Below are positions 46,061-57,326 of a DNA stretch of 64,000 nt, one piece after another. A program made the position numbers and the translations under genes. The DNA lies in contig JASAND010013361.1 of assembly GCA_030248195.1 (NCBI GenBank), positions 32,573 to 96,572 of the forward strand, given 5' to 3'. Position 1 is the stretch's first letter, and every line of letters starts with the position of its first letter. This DNA comes from Trissonchulus latispiculum (taxonomy: Eukaryota; Nematoda; Enoplea; Enoplida; Ironidae). Below the pieces are notes generated by a model that made no database searches, had not been told where the DNA came from, and saw only the letters and a program-made list of their open reading frames with translations.

Positions 46061-47205
46061 ACGGACTTTTACGTTTTTACGGACTTTTCCCAACTTTGAC
46101 CCTGGGCGAGGAACCACGGGCGCCATGCAGCCCGAGGGTCACATCCGTCGGTTTCGGCGATATGCTCATCGTTTTCAGCGCCCCCGATTTACTATAATAT
46201 GCGCACCCCCAAATGGCCGAAAAACGCTATTTTAGACGACTTTTTGACAATTTTCTATGTTGGGGCCTCGAAAAATTTCTAAGTCCAAACGCTTCGCAAC
46301 CCCATGTTTGACAGTCTGTAAAAATCGCTAGGAGCCAAATTGGGCAAAAATAATCAATAGTGAACAGGTTCATGGTTATGCTAACAAGATAATAGCAGGT
46401 AATAATAGGTAAAGGTTACCACCGAAAGCCATGTGACAAATCCGTTGGACACAAAATTGTACAAAAGCGTAAAGGACGAACACCACAGAAAAAACCACAC
46501 ATACAAAGTGGTCAGAAAAGTCGATTTTTTCAAAGTTCATTTTTTCCGGGCAAGTTTGGTATCATTTGAAAGCTCTTGGCCTGGAGATTTCAGAAATGCA
46601 AATTTTAGCTCTCAACTCCTTACCGTTAATTAGTTTTGCTTAATTAACGTTTTCAAAGGCTGCACTTGACCGTTTTAGCTCATATTATGGGGTGCTCTCC
46701 GAGCTACCCCATGATAATGTTTTAAAAAATTTTTGAAAAGTTTTAGCTACAAATTCGAAATTTTTCCAAAAAATTCCAAAAATTAGCGAAAAATTGCTAG
46801 AATTCACTTAATTAAGCTAAAAATCGTTAAAAATAGCTGTAAATTGAGAAAATTTTTCAATTTTTTAACGAAAAACCGATTTTTCGCCGACCCCCCCCCC
46901 CCCGAAAATTTTTCTTACCCCTCCCCCCAAATCCACTTTTCGCGAACCCCCTCCCCCTTTTTTCGCCAAACCCCCCTCCCTACTTTTTTCTGAACCCCCA
47001 CCCCCACTTTTTTCGCCAGCCACTTCTATGATCATAATACATAACCGTTCCTGTCGATAGAACCTTCGTGTAGCATGGGTCCGAACCGAAGTTGACACCC
47101 AAAAATTGCCCAAAACCTAAGATTATGCCAACTTACAGGTAATAGTTACAGGAGTTTTCTTGGTTCATGAAGGGGTTTGTGGATGTGCTCTATAACGTGG
47201 GCCAG
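46061..47205. other. No gene; C-run block at 46885-47015
   Basis: Unique-looking sequence, then AAATTTTTC/GAAAAATTT-rich DNA with C runs spaced by TTTTCGC. The block ends CGCCAGCCACTTCTATGATC, similar to GCCCAGCCACACTTATGAATC at about 48568, so these are probably related MITE ends. Confidence 0.5.
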
Positions 47206-47637
47206 TCAGATTTTCGCTAGGTTACACGGTTGAGAAATGGTGACCATCTTTTCCCCTACACTTTTTCCACCAGAGGGGGGAAAACAACGATGTGCTTTTT
47301 CTCCCGTAGTTTCGTTTTTTGATTTATATACGCAAAAATAACGACTAATTGTTTGCTCATTTGAACTGTTATAGCCCCCAATACACCTTCCGCTGTCGAA
47401 AAGCGCCAAATGACCTGCCCCTGTGGAGGAATATTGGCAAATATTCCCAGGAGGGCAAATCATGCGAATTACAGGAAAATTAGGGTCCATAAACAACATT
47501 TTTATGACATTCTGAACTGTGGGCAATCCAGAGACCTTCATAATCATAAGTGTGGATATGCAAAAGACTACACCCAAAATGGATGACCCGAACACTTTTG
47601 TGCGATTTTGCCTGCCTCCCAGCGTAAATAAAACCAT
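47206..47637 (-). CDS. Small membrane-anchored Cys-rich protein, candidate
   Basis: 143 codons from ATG 47637. Basic N-terminus (GGRQNRTK), one hydrophobic segment (SSILGVVFCISTLMIM, about residues 18-33), then a presumably extracellular part with five or six cysteines (ICPPGNICQYSS, GRCIGGYNSS, RYFCVYKS, HRCFPPSGG, SQPCN) and N-glycosylation sites (NSS, NET). The first codons lie in the 8-bp duplication of the hAT MITE next door. The codon use and cysteine pattern look like a real protein, but I know no family. A diverged relative of its CFPPSGGKSVGEKMV end may lie at 63390-63450 (SFPPPHHFSPLVREKMV). It may also be one exon of a larger gene. Confidence 0.4.
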   Translation of the reverse strand: MVLFTLGGRQNRTKVFGSSILGVVFCISTLMIMKVSGLPTVQNVIKMLFMDPNFPVIRMICPPGNICQYSSTGAGHLALFDSGRCIGGYNSSNEQTISRYFCVYKSKNETTGEKAHRCFPPSGGKSVGEKMVTISQPCNLAKI

Positions 47638-47639
47638 AG

Positions 47640-47816
47640 CAGGGGCGTATCCAGGGGGGAGGTCCAGGGGGTCCGGACCCACCCCTTTTCGGAAGATTTT
47701 TTAAATTTCTAGCTATTTTTGGCCCAAATTTGGCCATTTTTGTCAAAAAATTAGGTCCGGACCACCCCCTTTCCGGGTTGGACCCCCTCCTTTTCAAAAT
47801 CCTGGATACGCCTCTG
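47640..47816. mobile_element. hAT-type MITE, 177 bp
   Basis: Ends CAGGGGCGTATCCAGG and, inverted, CAGAGGCGTATCCAGG. Perfect 8-bp duplication AACCATAG (47632-47639, 47817-47824). CAGGG...-type ends with 8-bp duplications are characteristic of hAT. The interior has GGTCC-GGACC blocks and no ORF. It sits on the start codon of the 47206-47637 frame. Confidence 0.95.
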
Positions 47817-47843
47817 AACCATAGGTATGTTAGGGGGGACCCC

Positions 47844-48388
47844 CATAGGTGTACCACCTGTTTGGGTTGGGGGGGAGTAGAAGGTCCAAATTTGGCTCGG
47901 GGGACCCCACCCAAATCCGAAATTTGGGAGGGAGGACCCCCCTAAACTGTACCCAAGTTTTTTAGCTAAAAATGCTCCTTTTTCGATGTACAGTACATTA
48001 AACGTACTCAAAAGCCTCTGCCAATAGTTTTCGTATGCGAAAATAGGGCTTGAAAATTGACAAATTTGTACTAAAATATGCCTAAATTAGCCCAGATTCT
48101 GGTTTATAATTGCGCATATTACCTTTTAATTGCAATAAATAACCATCTTTAGCTGTTTCTAGGTGATTTATAGACTATTTTTTAATTTCTTTCAAAAATT
48201 TTCAGAAGTTGCAAAAAAATTTTTCAAAAATTTTGCATTTTTTACTTGGTTTGGACCCAATTTTAGGGGGGGGGTGGGGTTTGAGCTCGGCTAGGGGGGG
48301 AGTAGTTGAGGTCGGGGAGGGGGGAGGGGGGGTGGCCTGTCCGTGGGGGGGTCTCACAGGGGGTAAACTGTTGCCTGGTACACCTATG
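47844..48388. mobile_element. CATAGGTGTACC-type element, 545 bp
   Basis: Ends CATAGGTGTACC and exact inverse GGTACACCTATG. GGACCCC flanks both ends directly (7 bp; an eighth is masked by C runs). Same end type as 53049-53484. Part of the interior (CACCTGTTTGGGTTGGGG ... CTAAACTGTACCCAAG) is repeated inverted at 62280-62430. Confidence 0.75.
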
Positions 48389-49310
48389 GGACCCCCCCAC
48401 CAAAATGACAAATTTTGGCGACCCCCCCCCCCCCCCCGATTTTCAGACTTTTGCTACCCCCCCCCAGATTTTTGGCCAAAAAGTGGCCAAAAATGGCATA
48501 AAATCGGAAATTTAGGGGGGTCCCCCCACCCTCCGTCGGAACCCCCCCCCCCCCCCCCAGATTTTTTGCCCAGCCACACTTATGAATCAAACCATCAATT
48601 TCTAGCAGGTTAACAAGAACAAAAAGTGCTCCTTCGTCGCATGCAAAATACATATGAGTCTTCGTAGGCAGGTTGTACATAAGCAAAAACTAGCCTGTAA
48701 AATACATATGAGTTCCGTAGGGAGGTTGTAAATTAAGGAAAACAAGTTGCAACCGCTTAACATATGAGCCTGTCCTACAACGAGGCTCATATTGGCGTAT
48801 AGCAAGCTTAACAAAAAAATCTAAATTCGGTTTTTTGGCTGGAACTTTCGCAAAACTAAACCAAATCGATTACTTTGGGGACCCATGGATAGGTCTTGGG
48901 CTAAGCTTTAAAACCACCCCAGTTTCGTTGCTCTACCACCTACCAGTAAGTAGCAGTAGACGAAAATGTGTGATTTTTTTGTTAAAGGTTTACAAAAAAC
49001 TAACTAAAGGTTAACAAAAAAATCAGTGGCGGATCGGATCCCAGAGAGCAGCTAGCAACTTCTCATCAGTTTTGGATAGAGCGCACTAAATAACGTATTT
49101 AGAACCCCAAACCGCTAGCCTAGTGCTCCAACTAAGGCAACTGACCCCGCCGAAGTCTTAGTGGTCACTGATGGCGCCCGACAGCGCCCAGTATGAAGTC
49201 TGGTGGCTCTAAAGTGCCGTTTTAAAGGCTAAAACGTTGTTTTTTCGTGGTTGTGAGTGATTATAACCTATTTCCAGGCATTTTGGCAGAGAAACTCAGA
49301 ACTTTGTATG
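48389..49310. other. C/G-run block, then unassigned DNA
   Basis: 48389-48590 is a poly-C block ending GCCCAGCCACACTTATGAA (MITE-end-like). 48620-48800 has three short direct repeats around ACATATGAGTC/ACATATGAGTTC and GTAGG-AGGTTGTA (about 48648, 48708). No gene supported. Confidence 0.45.
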
Positions 49311-49314
49311 TTGC

Positions 49315-49640
49315 TGGGCAGTAGAGTAGGTACAAAAAATTTTCAGGGGGGCGGTGTTGACTGAGGACTTTTGAGGGGGGGGGGTAAAATTTTCTAGTTT
49401 TGCGTATTATATGCGTATTGCACACTGCGTATTGTACTGCAAGTTGTCCTATAAATTCAAAAGCCTTCTATGGTTCATGTTTTCGACTTGTTACAACTGA
49501 AAGCGAAATCCTAAGTTCCAAATGGGGGTCTGGGGGCGGAGCCCCCAGAAGTTGAGAAAATTTTTAAATTCAGCCATTAAACGCTATTGAAACATTTAAT
49601 TCTTTACAAATGATTTATCAATTGACTCACAACATTTTGT
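49315..49640 (+). repeat. Dispersed repeat with consensus hairpin module
   Basis: Pair of 39525-39812. The module at 49522-49565 reads GGGGGTCTGGGGGCGGAGCC then CCCAGAAGTTGAGAAAATTT, the reverse orientation of the copies at 42930 and 43215. GAAACATTTAATT follows. Confidence 0.8.
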
Positions 49641-49810
49641 ACCTTTATTTACTATTTTCTATACGTTTACTGTCTTGTCCGAAAACGGAACCTATTAGGA
49701 TGCTCCCATTAAGAACTTTTTATTCTGATCATATCAACCAATTATGCAAAGGCTGATGATGTTGGGAATAATAACGCAGATAACAGCAAAACTGCAAAGC
49801 AACTTATATA

Positions 49811-50922
49811 TATAGTCAAGCGGGGAAAAAAAACCATTTTAATATGCGGGAAAAAAACCCACCTCCAGTGTGGGCTTACCGGTATGAGCTATATAGGATT
49901 TTAATAGCCTATCTTGAAGAGCGTCAAAAATAACCCTAGAGGCTGCATTATTGTTGTTCCCACTGCTTCCCTGCAAATTTTTTGGGACTTTGAAATTTTC
50001 GAAAATTTTGGTCCGTCCAAGTGCCGAAATTTGGCAAACTTTGGCTGGCCACCCTGAACTACTGGCAAGACCTAGACCAAAGCGGATAGTATGTATGTGT
50101 AGGGCATCTGTTGGGCTTCATGATGATATATGCCACACTGCTCTAACCCCTCCGGTGCGACCTGGGGGTGACCTAGAGTTGGCGGGAAAAAAAAACCCAT
50201 CGGCGGGGAAAAAAACCCACTTTTCAAAATTGAATATTTTTCTAACCGTTAGCAGGAAAGGTCAAACTAATACATACATTTGTTTAATAGAGCCTATAGA
50301 TTAAGTTGGTATAGGTTTTACCCGGGTTCGTTCTGTTATGGGTGGTCCAGGGGGTCTAAATCGGACATGGTGCCATTTCAAGCCAAAATTTCAATTTTGG
50401 CCAAAAATGCTTATTTTTGCCTTAAAATGGGTCTAGTTTGGCTCTAAATACAGGAAAAACACGTTTTCTACACGATAGGATGCTTAAACTGCCAAAAATA
50501 AACACTTTTAAAAAATTTCCAAAATTTACCTATGTTTACGTGTTAAACATACAAAATTTTCAAAATTCAATTTTTTCTGAAATTTTTCAAAAATGTTGGT
50601 ATTTTTCGATGTAGACCTACTAAAAACAACCCGCTCTTTCGAATGGCACCGTCAAAATTGTTCTGGCACGCTTCCAGCAAAAAATCCGGGTGGGTTTTTT
50701 TCCCCGCCGATGGGTTTTTTTTCCCGCATTGGGTTTTTTTTCCCGGCACGGAAAACTTTAATTTCTCCATAACGGCAGGGTCTAGAGAGACAAACTATAC
50801 CTCATTCGAAAGCTTAGGGCAAACCCCGATTAAATATAGTATCAAGGTCGTGCTAACCCAAACCAGTCGAAAGTTCTGGTCCAAGAAAAAAAAAGTGGGT
50901 TTTTTTTTCCCGCTTGACTATA
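49811..50922. mobile_element. TIR element with GCGGGAAAAAACCC motifs, 1.1 kb
   Basis: TATAGTCAAGCGGGGAAAAA at left and its inverse TTTTTCCCGCTTGACTATA at right, with TA-rich boundaries. Inside, GCGGGAAAAAAACCC-type motifs point one way at 49840-49862 and 50183-50222 and the other way at 50688-50755. About 1 kb of the interior is shared, inverted, with 60427-60886 plus 61869-62250. No transposase is encoded, though one frame (49951-50304) is open. Confidence 0.8.
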
Positions 50923-50979
50923 CAAACATTTGTTAGCATGTTTAATGAAAGATTATAATTTTGATAATCTAAATTACCA

Positions 50980-51200
50980 AAATTCGCGCCGGAGGCGCGA
51001 AAATTTTTTTATTGGTGTAGAAAATGCATCAATGTTGAGTAAATTTGAAGCATTAATGTATAATTTGTGTATGTTTCTAATAAAGTTAAATGCCCGCGCT
51101 CAGCGCGGGCGTAAAATTTTTCTTTTGCCCAATTTTTCAGGGGGGCAAAGCCATTATTTCGGGGATGGCGGCCGCCCCCCACCCCCCCCCCTATCTACGC
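50980..51200. repeat. GC hairpins and C-run block, MITE-like
   Basis: GCGCCGGAGGCGC at 50987 and GCCCGCGCTCAGCGCGGGC at about 51091 form stems next to AAAATTTTT tracts. The block ends CCCCCTATCTACGCTAGTG, like a hAT-type CACTAGCGTAG end. Its left end is uncertain. From 51200 to 52080 no gene is seen. Confidence 0.45.
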
Positions 51201-52089
51201 TAGTGTTGCTGGGGTATGACCCACGGTCACGTGACCCCTGCCGGACCCGTCCGGACCCTCCAGGTACCAACTGGACAGTCCGAAGTGGCTATAAACATGT
51301 CCTAGGAGGTTTTCCAGGGCGCTGAATTCAAATCTGGCATTAGTTTTTAGGTAACTGTGGGCTAATACTGACTTCTGGGATCACGTTTACCGTCGGACGG
51401 TCCAGGCCCGGCTGGTTACCAGGTTGGACTCCCAGAAGTGTCAGGCAACCTCAAAAACAACGTCTTCTTATTTTGGCTCAAAACTCAAAATGTGTGACTC
51501 AAAAAAATAATTCATGGGAACTTCTATATATGTATCGATAGCCCATAGTCAGGACATGTTACATGCACAATATGGGTTGCCTAGGGTTTTCCCTTAGTAA
51601 AAAGCAGCCGAAATTCGAACTTCGGTCATGAACGTTTTTGAGGTCACTTTTGGGTACCCTCACTTAAAGGTCTGCCCTGAACGCATGGAGAGGGCCTAGG
51701 GGCTCAAACTCACAGGCTGTAATGTCGAGATGTGTGGCTATTACCATGCAAAAAATTGGGTCTCTGCGACTTTCCTGTGAGTCAGGGTGGGGTTTTTTTG
51801 TTAAAATTTCGGATGATTTTTTTGTTAAGCTTGCTATATATATACCATAATTCGAATAATTTGCAGATATATATTTTAGTTTTATATAAATGCATACTGC
51901 ATAAAGCTTTTCATTACAAAATTGTCCTTCACATAGCTTGTTGATCAGTCATTATAGTGTGCATATGCTCAATACGGTATATACGCCATGAGGCGCTCTG
52001 ACTCAGAGCCAAGTGGGAACGCATTCTGCGGCTGTAATGTGAAAGTGTTTCGAGAAAGCATTATGTGTATATACCGTGTACCACAACGA

Positions 52090-52700
52090 AAATTTTAGTT
52101 ATGACCCAAAATCACCTAAGTCCCCCACCCCACCACAGCACTCTACAGCCACTTTGAGCATGCAGTTCTATGACAAAAGTTGCTCAGCTCGCTTAGGGCT
52201 TTCATTTGGTACCAAATTTGACCACTTTTGAAAAATTTCATTTTTGACCACATGACCTCCTACCTACCTGACCCTCCAGATGGCAAAATGGAACCAGCTC
52301 AGCAAGATGGGTGGCTCCGACGGCAAAAGAGATGCCAGGAATGAGCTGGGCGCACCAGGAAACACCTATAGACAATGTTTTGAGAGGCTATGCACAGTTC
52401 TATATGGTGTTCCCGGAAGTCGGTACCGACCGGACCCTCCAGATGGCAAAGTGGAACAAGCACAGCAAGATGGGTGAGCTAGACGGCAAAACGGACACCG
52501 GGAATGAGCTGGGCGCACCAGAAAACCCCTGTAGACAAAGTTTGGAGAGGCTAAGTAAAGCCTACTATGAACCTCCGGGAAGCTGTTACCGGCTTGACCC
52601 CCTCAGGCGGTCAAGTGGAACTAGCCCAGCAACTCGGGTTAATCGGGCAGCAAAACTGCTAGCGGGAATCGATTCTCCGTCCCAAAAAACCTTTGTATGC
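52090..52700 (+). repeat. ~160-bp tandem repeats, second locus
   Basis: Same unit types and order as 36490-37375: one CAAAAGTTGCTCAGCTCGCT / TTTCATTTGGTACC unit, then three with GACGGCAAAA, ATGAGCTGGGCGCACCAG and TCGGTACCGAC. More diverged; open in several frames. Confidence 0.82.
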
Positions 52701-53048
52701 AAAATTTGAGCCACCCATGTAGCAAAATAAGCGAAAAAATTAAGTTCAAAGTTCGACCCAAAATTCACCAACTTTGGCCGGCCAGTACCGAAAAATTACG
52801 CACAGAGACGGAAAATCATATAGCATTTGAACGACCCCGATATGTGTACTGTTTAACCATATAGTCAGTATTGCCCCATATATAGCCCAGTCTGACTTAT
52901 TAAGGCGCCTTTGAAGCATACTTTTTTGCCATTTTAGCGTTTTGGCCGACTTTGGCCCCCAGCCAAAATTTTTTCCGGTCCGGGACGGGAGGCATAAAAG
53001 CTAGCTTATTTTCTTATTTTCGATTTGTGCTACAAGAATATATATGGG

Positions 53049-53484
53049 CATAGGTGTACCTTGAGAAAACGTTGGGGGAGGGGGTAGCCGAAATTAGGAT
53101 GGGTGGGGTCAGCCGTTTTGAGGTGGGGTGGGGTCCGGAAAAATCGAATTTGGGGGTGGGGGGGTAAAAAATTTTTTGGTCAAAAATTTAGAAAAAATTC
53201 GCAAATTTGCTAAAAAAGCGTTACTTCAAAATAAAAATCAACAATATTTCTTCATTTTTGCTCATTTATTCGAAAAGACTTAGATTTTTTCAAAAATTTC
53301 GAATTTTTCCAAAAAATTTCGAATTTTTACTAATTTTGAGGCAAAGTCTGGCAAATTTGGGTGGGTGGGGTCTGGGATTTGGCTATTTGGGGGTGGGGTC
53401 TGCCTCCAAAATTTCGAGGGTGGGGTCGGCACTTTTCCATTTTGGGGGAGGGGTTCCCCCCACCCCCCCCCAGGTACACCTATG
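53049..53484. mobile_element. CATAGGTGTACC-type element, 436 bp, 8-bp TSD
   Basis: CATAGGTGTACCT and inverse AGGTACACCTATG, flanked by a perfect 8-bp duplication TATATGGG (53041-53048, 53485-53492). The interior is GGGTGGGG runs flanking an AAAATTTTT-rich core. The 8-bp duplication suggests hAT-type transposition despite the unusual CATAGG end. Confidence 0.93.
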
Positions 53485-53594
53485 TATATGGGTCTCAGAG
53501 GCAAAAATTTTTCTATCTGTAGTTATTCAAGCTACGAAACCCCCTTATGAGACATCAAAAGCGAGAAACCGGAAAAAAGAAAAAACACAATTTT

Positions 53595-53780
53595 CGTAAG
53601 CGATTTTTGGCGCAACTTTTTAACGGAAAGTGGTACGGGGATGAAACTTGGCAAATATACGAAACTCGACACGTACAATTTTTTGCGCACATAATCTGCG
53701 CAGGATCTGCACAGGAATCTGCGCAGCCTTGTTTTACACGGTCATTCGACCATTTTCACTCATATTATAGCCACCTATTA
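53595..53780. repeat. Dispersed repeat shared with 37795-38000
   Basis: GCGCAACTTTTTAACGGAAA, GGGGATGAAACTTGGCAAAT, then CTGCGCAGGAT motifs. The open frame over it (53547-54047) is not supported by any domain. From 53780 to 54890 there is only a CCCC-rich patch, a GCGGGAAAAACCC-like patch (54660-54720) and unremarkable DNA. Confidence 0.7.
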
Positions 53781-54906
53781 TATTCACCCATATATATTAT
53801 ATTTCACCACATATTATGTATATTCACCCATTTTTGGGGGGAAAAAGCCCACCCGCCTCCTGGGTCATGGGTTGGAGATATATATGAGCTCCAAAACATA
53901 GCAGCAGGAAGCGCGACTCTTTCTAACCTATGTATGCAAAGATCAAGTCATTTGGTTCACTCCTGCTTATTTTATGACATTTTGAAAATGACAACTACTT
54001 TTTGGTTCAACCATCCAAAAATTTACCAAAAGTTTGGACCGATGTAACTTTTGACTGGGCTAGGCTAGAAAAGTTTTGCAAGGATCTGCAATGATGTCAA
54101 TTCTTCCTCTTTGCACACAGCAAAAATTAAACTGATTGGCTAGCATTAGCTGCACCGTTAGTCTGGCACATTTCCAAACGTGGGGGGGAACCCACCCAAA
54201 TTTTTTGAAAATTTTTTTGACAACTCGTATTGGAAACAATTGGAGACTATAGCACGGTACTATCGAGCACGCTGCGTCATCCTATGCGGTCAGATTCGGA
54301 AATTTTGCTTCCCTGGCTAGCTAGAGGCTAAAAACCTTAAAAGTGTCATTTCGCTGCTGGAGAACCCAATACAGGTACAATTGTGGATTTTAACAGCCAA
54401 TTCTACGTAAAAAACCATTCTCTACACGATAGAATAATAAGTTTTATCAAATTACATCATTTTTAGCATTTTTCAAAAATTGCCCTATGTTTACGTGTTA
54501 AATGAAACCTGGCCAGTTGATGCAGCATTTTCAAGGGCTGAGATCTCAAAAAAAGCTACTTAGATCGGGTTTTTGGTTCATTCATACTAACTAAAAAAGG
54601 GTTGAATTTTACACTGGAAGTGTCAGAATTGCGTTTGAACAATTTTTAAAACCTGTGAGGGGTGGGTTTATTTTCCCCTCATTTGGGGTTTTCCCCCATT
54701 GGGTTTTTCCCCCGCTACTTTTTGCATTATACCGCTCTAACGGTACAACTTAGAGAAGTGCAAATAGGCTTAAAAGAAAGTTCTAAGTACGCCAAGTACG
54801 ATGGTATATAAAGTTCTCAGATAACCCTTATAATAAAAAAGTTCCAGCCAAAATCCGAAAATGTGGGTTTTTCCCCCCATGGCTATATAGGGGTCGCTAC
54901 CGCGAC

Positions 54907-57326
54907 CAGTGGCGGCGCCGGGGGGGGGGCGGGGGCCCCGGGCCCCCCTTTGCGATTTGGGCCCCTCCCTGTGGGGTGTCGGCCCGCGCCCGGCCCCCCC
55001 TTGAAAAATTTTTCAGCTGCTTATATGCATAATTTGAGTGTTTTGAGAATTTTTTTAAAAAATCGGCAAATTTTTGCTAAAAATCGAAAAATTTTTGCTA
55101 AAATTTGAGAATTTTTTGGGAAATTAAGGTAAAATACACCAAAATGTTTGGATTTCCCAAAAAAAGGTCGCCGAAGTTTTGGGTGGTGTAACGGGGATTT
55201 GGGTTGGGGGGGCCCCCCTCCATAGTTTCCCTAGGGGGGGGGGGTGGGAGGGGTATCCCCCCAAAATTTTCGAAAACACTTTACCCCCCCCCAGATTTTT
55301 TGACTATCCCTCCCCCCACTTTTGGTTACCCCCCCCGAACCACCCCCCAGCACTTTTTGGGGCCAAAAAGTTAGCTAAATTTTGCTAAAAATGGTCATTT
55401 TTTGAAAATTTTTTCTCAAATTTTGGCTTAAAATCGGTTTAAAGCGGTGTAAAAACGCCTAAAACGATAAAAACAAGCCTTGTTTTGACAAAAAAGCGTT
55501 AAAATACAGAAAATTTTGCGTTTTAGGCCATTTTTTGAATTTTCTGAGGTCCGAATTTTGGGGGGGGGGGGTTCGGGGGGGTACTCCCCATCACATTTCG
55601 TGGGTTGACCACCAAATTTTCGAAGTTTGCCCCCCCAACCAAAATTTCCAGGGAAACTATGCCCCCCTCCATAGGTGTAATTGGGGGGAGGTTTGGGGGG
55701 GGGGGGGGGGAAACCCCCCCCCAGCCATTTTTCCAAACCACCCCCAAACATTTTTGGGGGGTTTTGGTCCCCCCAACTGGGGGGGGGGGGGGGGGGTCGC
55801 GCCGAAGGCGCGAAAAATTGGCCAAAAATCGGGCATTTTTATGGTACATTTTTTGCAACATTTTTCAAAAATGTTTCAAAAATTTTTGAGTTAACGTGTT
55901 TTTAGCCCGTTTGTTGAAATACACGTTTTCAGCAAGTTTTATGGATCTCTTTTCTGACTCAATATTGACCTTATTTTGTAGTTAGCAAACATGTTGGCAA
56001 CCGAAAATGTTGTTCGGGGAGTTTAAAACTCTGTCTAATGTTAAAATTAGTTAATGGTTGGATGTTTTTTCGCATTAGCATTTAGCAATGGCTGAAAATG
56101 CGATTTTTGGCATACCAACATAGGTGTACAAAATTTTTGGGGGAGGGGGGGGGGGGGGGTCTTGGGCATAGGTGTAACGGAGATTTGGGGTGGGGGAGGC
56201 TCCCCCCCAACCTTTTCTGGGGTGGGCCCCTCTGGAGCCCCCCACCCCAACCCCCGCCCCAGGACCCCCTGAACCCTTCCCAAAAAAATTTTCATTTTTT
56301 ATGCCAAAAATCGCGTTTTCATCAGTTTCTAATGATTAAAAACATCTAACCATAAAGTAATTTTAACATTAGACAGTGGTTTTAAACTCATAAACTTGAT
56401 TGGCATCATGTTTCCATGTCCTAACTAAGGACAATATTGAGTCATAAGATCCATAATACCGTTAAAAACGTGTACTTCTCATAATAATAAACAGTTTAAG
56501 CCAAAAATTTGGACATTTTTGAAAATTTTTTCAAAATTTACCCTAAAAATACCCAATTTTAGGCCATTTTTCGCGCCTTTGGCGCGACTCCCCCCCCCCC
56601 CCCCCCCCCATTGGGGGGGGGGGGGGGGGGGACGTCCCCCCCCCAAAAAGTTTTGGGGGAGGGTTGAAAAAGGCTTGGGGGGGCTACCCCCCCCAACCCC
56701 CCCCCCCACCTTACACCGAGGGTCTTGGGGGCGGGGGGGGTTTGGGGGAGGTCAAAAAAGGGGGCCCGCCCCCAAATTTTGGGGGGAGGGGCCCCCCCAA
56801 CCCAAATCCCCGTTACACCTATGCCCCTCCCCCGGAATTATGGGGGGCCCCCTTTTTAGACCCCCCCCAAACACCCCCCCAAACCTCCCCCAAAAAATTT
56901 TTCTATTTTTATGTCAAAAATCGCATTTTCAGCCATTGCTAATGCCAAAAAACATTCAACTATGAAGCAATTTTGACATTAGACAGGGGTTTTAAACTCG
57001 AAAACTTGATTGCCAACATGTTTCTACGTCTAAAATAAGGTGAATATTGAGCCAGAAAGTCCATAAAACCGTTAAAAACGTGTATTTTTCGCAGTAATAA
57101 ACACTTTAAGCCGAAAATTTGGACTTTTTTGAAAAATTTTGCAGAATTTACCCTAAAAATACCCAATTTTTGGCCAATTTTTCGCTCCTGCGGCGCGACT
57201 ACCTGGGGGGGGGCCGGGGGCCCCCAAAAATTTTGGGGGGGTTTGTAAAAATGGCTTGGGGGGGTCACCCCCCCCCCCAATTACACCTCGGGCCCCCCCC
57301 TTCAAAAAATCCTGGCGCCGCTACTG
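54907..57326. mobile_element. Large hAT-type composite element, 2.4 kb
   Basis: Left end CAGTGGCGGCGCCGG, right end CCTGGCGCCGCTACTG (inverse CAGTAGCGGCGCCAGG). It is flanked by ACCGCGAC (54899-54906) and ACCGCAAC (57327-57334), an 8-bp duplication with one change. Removing it restores a GGGGTCGC...GCGACCCC-type repeat like that at 37975-37998. Inside are three copies of a ~230-bp unit (inverted at 55880-56110; direct at 56280-56520 and 56930-57140) containing TTAAAACGTGTA/GTTAAAAACGTGTA and ATTAGACAG-GGTTTTAAACTC. CATAGGTGTA-type MITE ends (55670, 56120, 56167, 56810) and GGCGCGA-G-run blocks also occur. All long frames here are homopolymer artefacts. Confidence 0.88.

Noticed and set aside
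44419..46126. A ladder of similar minus-strand frames starting MGMGN...LVVLFWGS
   Set aside because: They restart every 148 bases because a satellite with a period not divisible by three happens to lack stops. No domain, splice site or start context supports them.
53547..54047. 166-codon plus-strand frame
   Set aside because: It crosses a dispersed repeat also found at 37.8 kb, where it is not open, and has no recognisable domain.
55535..56965. Many overlapping Pro/Gly-rich open frames on both strands
   Set aside because: They run through poly-G and poly-C tracts inside the 2.4-kb hAT-type element, are open on both strands at once, and encode only low-complexity Gly, Pro and Thr runs.
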